This document shows, piece after piece, positions 63,655-64,000 of a stretch of DNA of 64,000 nt (positions within the stretch are counted from its first letter, which is position 1; each line of letters starts with the position of its first letter). The notes under the pieces were generated by a model that was not told where the DNA came from, searched no databases, and saw only the letters and a program-made list of their open reading frames with translations. Where the stretch lies: NCBI GenBank assembly GCA_033239525.1, contig BSYO01000011.1, positions 3,687,973-3,751,972 on the forward strand. The letters run 5' to 3'. Made by a program: the position numbers and the translations under genes. Source of the DNA: Nepenthes gracilis (Eukaryota > Streptophyta > Magnoliopsida > Caryophyllales > Nepenthaceae).

Positions 63655-63966
63655 TGCTATAATTTGTTGAATCATGTTGCCGTGGTACTCGAAGCAGGCC
63701 AACAAAAGAGACACACACATCTTGCAGCTGATTTACTGACTTTTCTCCCACTTGCTCGAAGCAGACTTATAAAGTGAACCTGCCCGAATTCCCAAGATCG
63801 TCCTCTTCATTCAGTTGCCTTCAAAATCTCTGGCTTGCAATGAAATCATGTAACTTCAGCACAAAAACCCTACCAAACAAGAAAGACAGACTGCAGAATC
63901 TGGGTTCAGTAAGAAACTCAGAAATGGTAACACAGACAAGTGTAAAGTGAGGAAGTTTTTATATCT
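63655..63966 (-). promoter_or_regulatory. Possible promoter and first exon of a minus-strand transcript
   Basis: On the minus strand a TATA-like GATATAAAAAC at about 63957-63966 is followed by a compositionally normal, non-AT-rich stretch. That stretch ends at a good donor, ATAGCAG|GTATGAG, at about 63654. All frames before 63770 contain stops, so most of it would be 5' UTR with short upstream frames. One ATG (near 63725) opens a 22-codon frame into the donor. No family is recognisable and no downstream exon was found. Confidence 0.35.
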
Positions 63967-64000
63967 ATTCAATGTTCAGGATCAGAAATTGAGTGAACAA

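Overview
The window is nuclear DNA from a flowering plant, probably a eudicot. The evidence is three recognisable plant gene families with GT-AG introns and nested plant-type LTR retrotransposons in AT-rich spacers. The species cannot be named from the sequence.

Layout. (1) 1-1641: the 5' end (gag and LTR, minus strand) of a Ty3/gypsy Tat-like retrotransposon running off the left edge. (2) 2424-4735: a two-exon receptor kinase gene joining a LysM ectodomain (LYK4/LYK5/NFR5-like), a short EGF-like Cys segment and a wall-associated-kinase (WAK)-type active kinase. (3) 4749-44643: about 40 kb of nested retroelements starting 13 bp after that gene's stop codon. The outer shell is a non-coding LTR element (LARD-like). 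It contains a Tat-lineage Ty3/gypsy element (5276-39900, TSD ATGAC). That element was hit three times: in its 5' LTR by a second Ty3/gypsy element (5578-14196, TSD CAACT), in its pol gene by another (17587-25959, TSD TGAAG/TGAGG), and in its 3' LTR by a solo LTR (31353-39210). The solo LTR holds a further apparent solo LTR (32195-37494), which holds another (33435-36369, TSD GTACC). (4) 45613-47650, minus: a dynamin-related protein 4C-like GTPase gene broken by two frameshifts. (5) 47.9-51.7 kb: AT-rich spacer with a diverged direct duplication. (6) 52312-56267: an intact ten-exon gene for TGD3, the ATPase of the chloroplast lipid importer; it splices to 345 residues. (7) 56.3-64 kb: AT-rich spacer with one Tat-like solo LTR, a long ATT-repeat tract inside a second direct duplication, and a possible promoter and first exon at the right edge.

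The genes do not form a pathway. The LysM-WAK gene would act in cell-surface perception of chitin-like glycans, DRP4C-like proteins belong to the Mx/dynamin superfamily, and TGD3 acts in ER-to-plastid lipid transport. The two most notable points are the LysM ectodomain on a WAK kinase, and a nested insertion that can be read to base resolution from its target-site duplications (TSDs). All calls come from reading the sequence; no database search was run.
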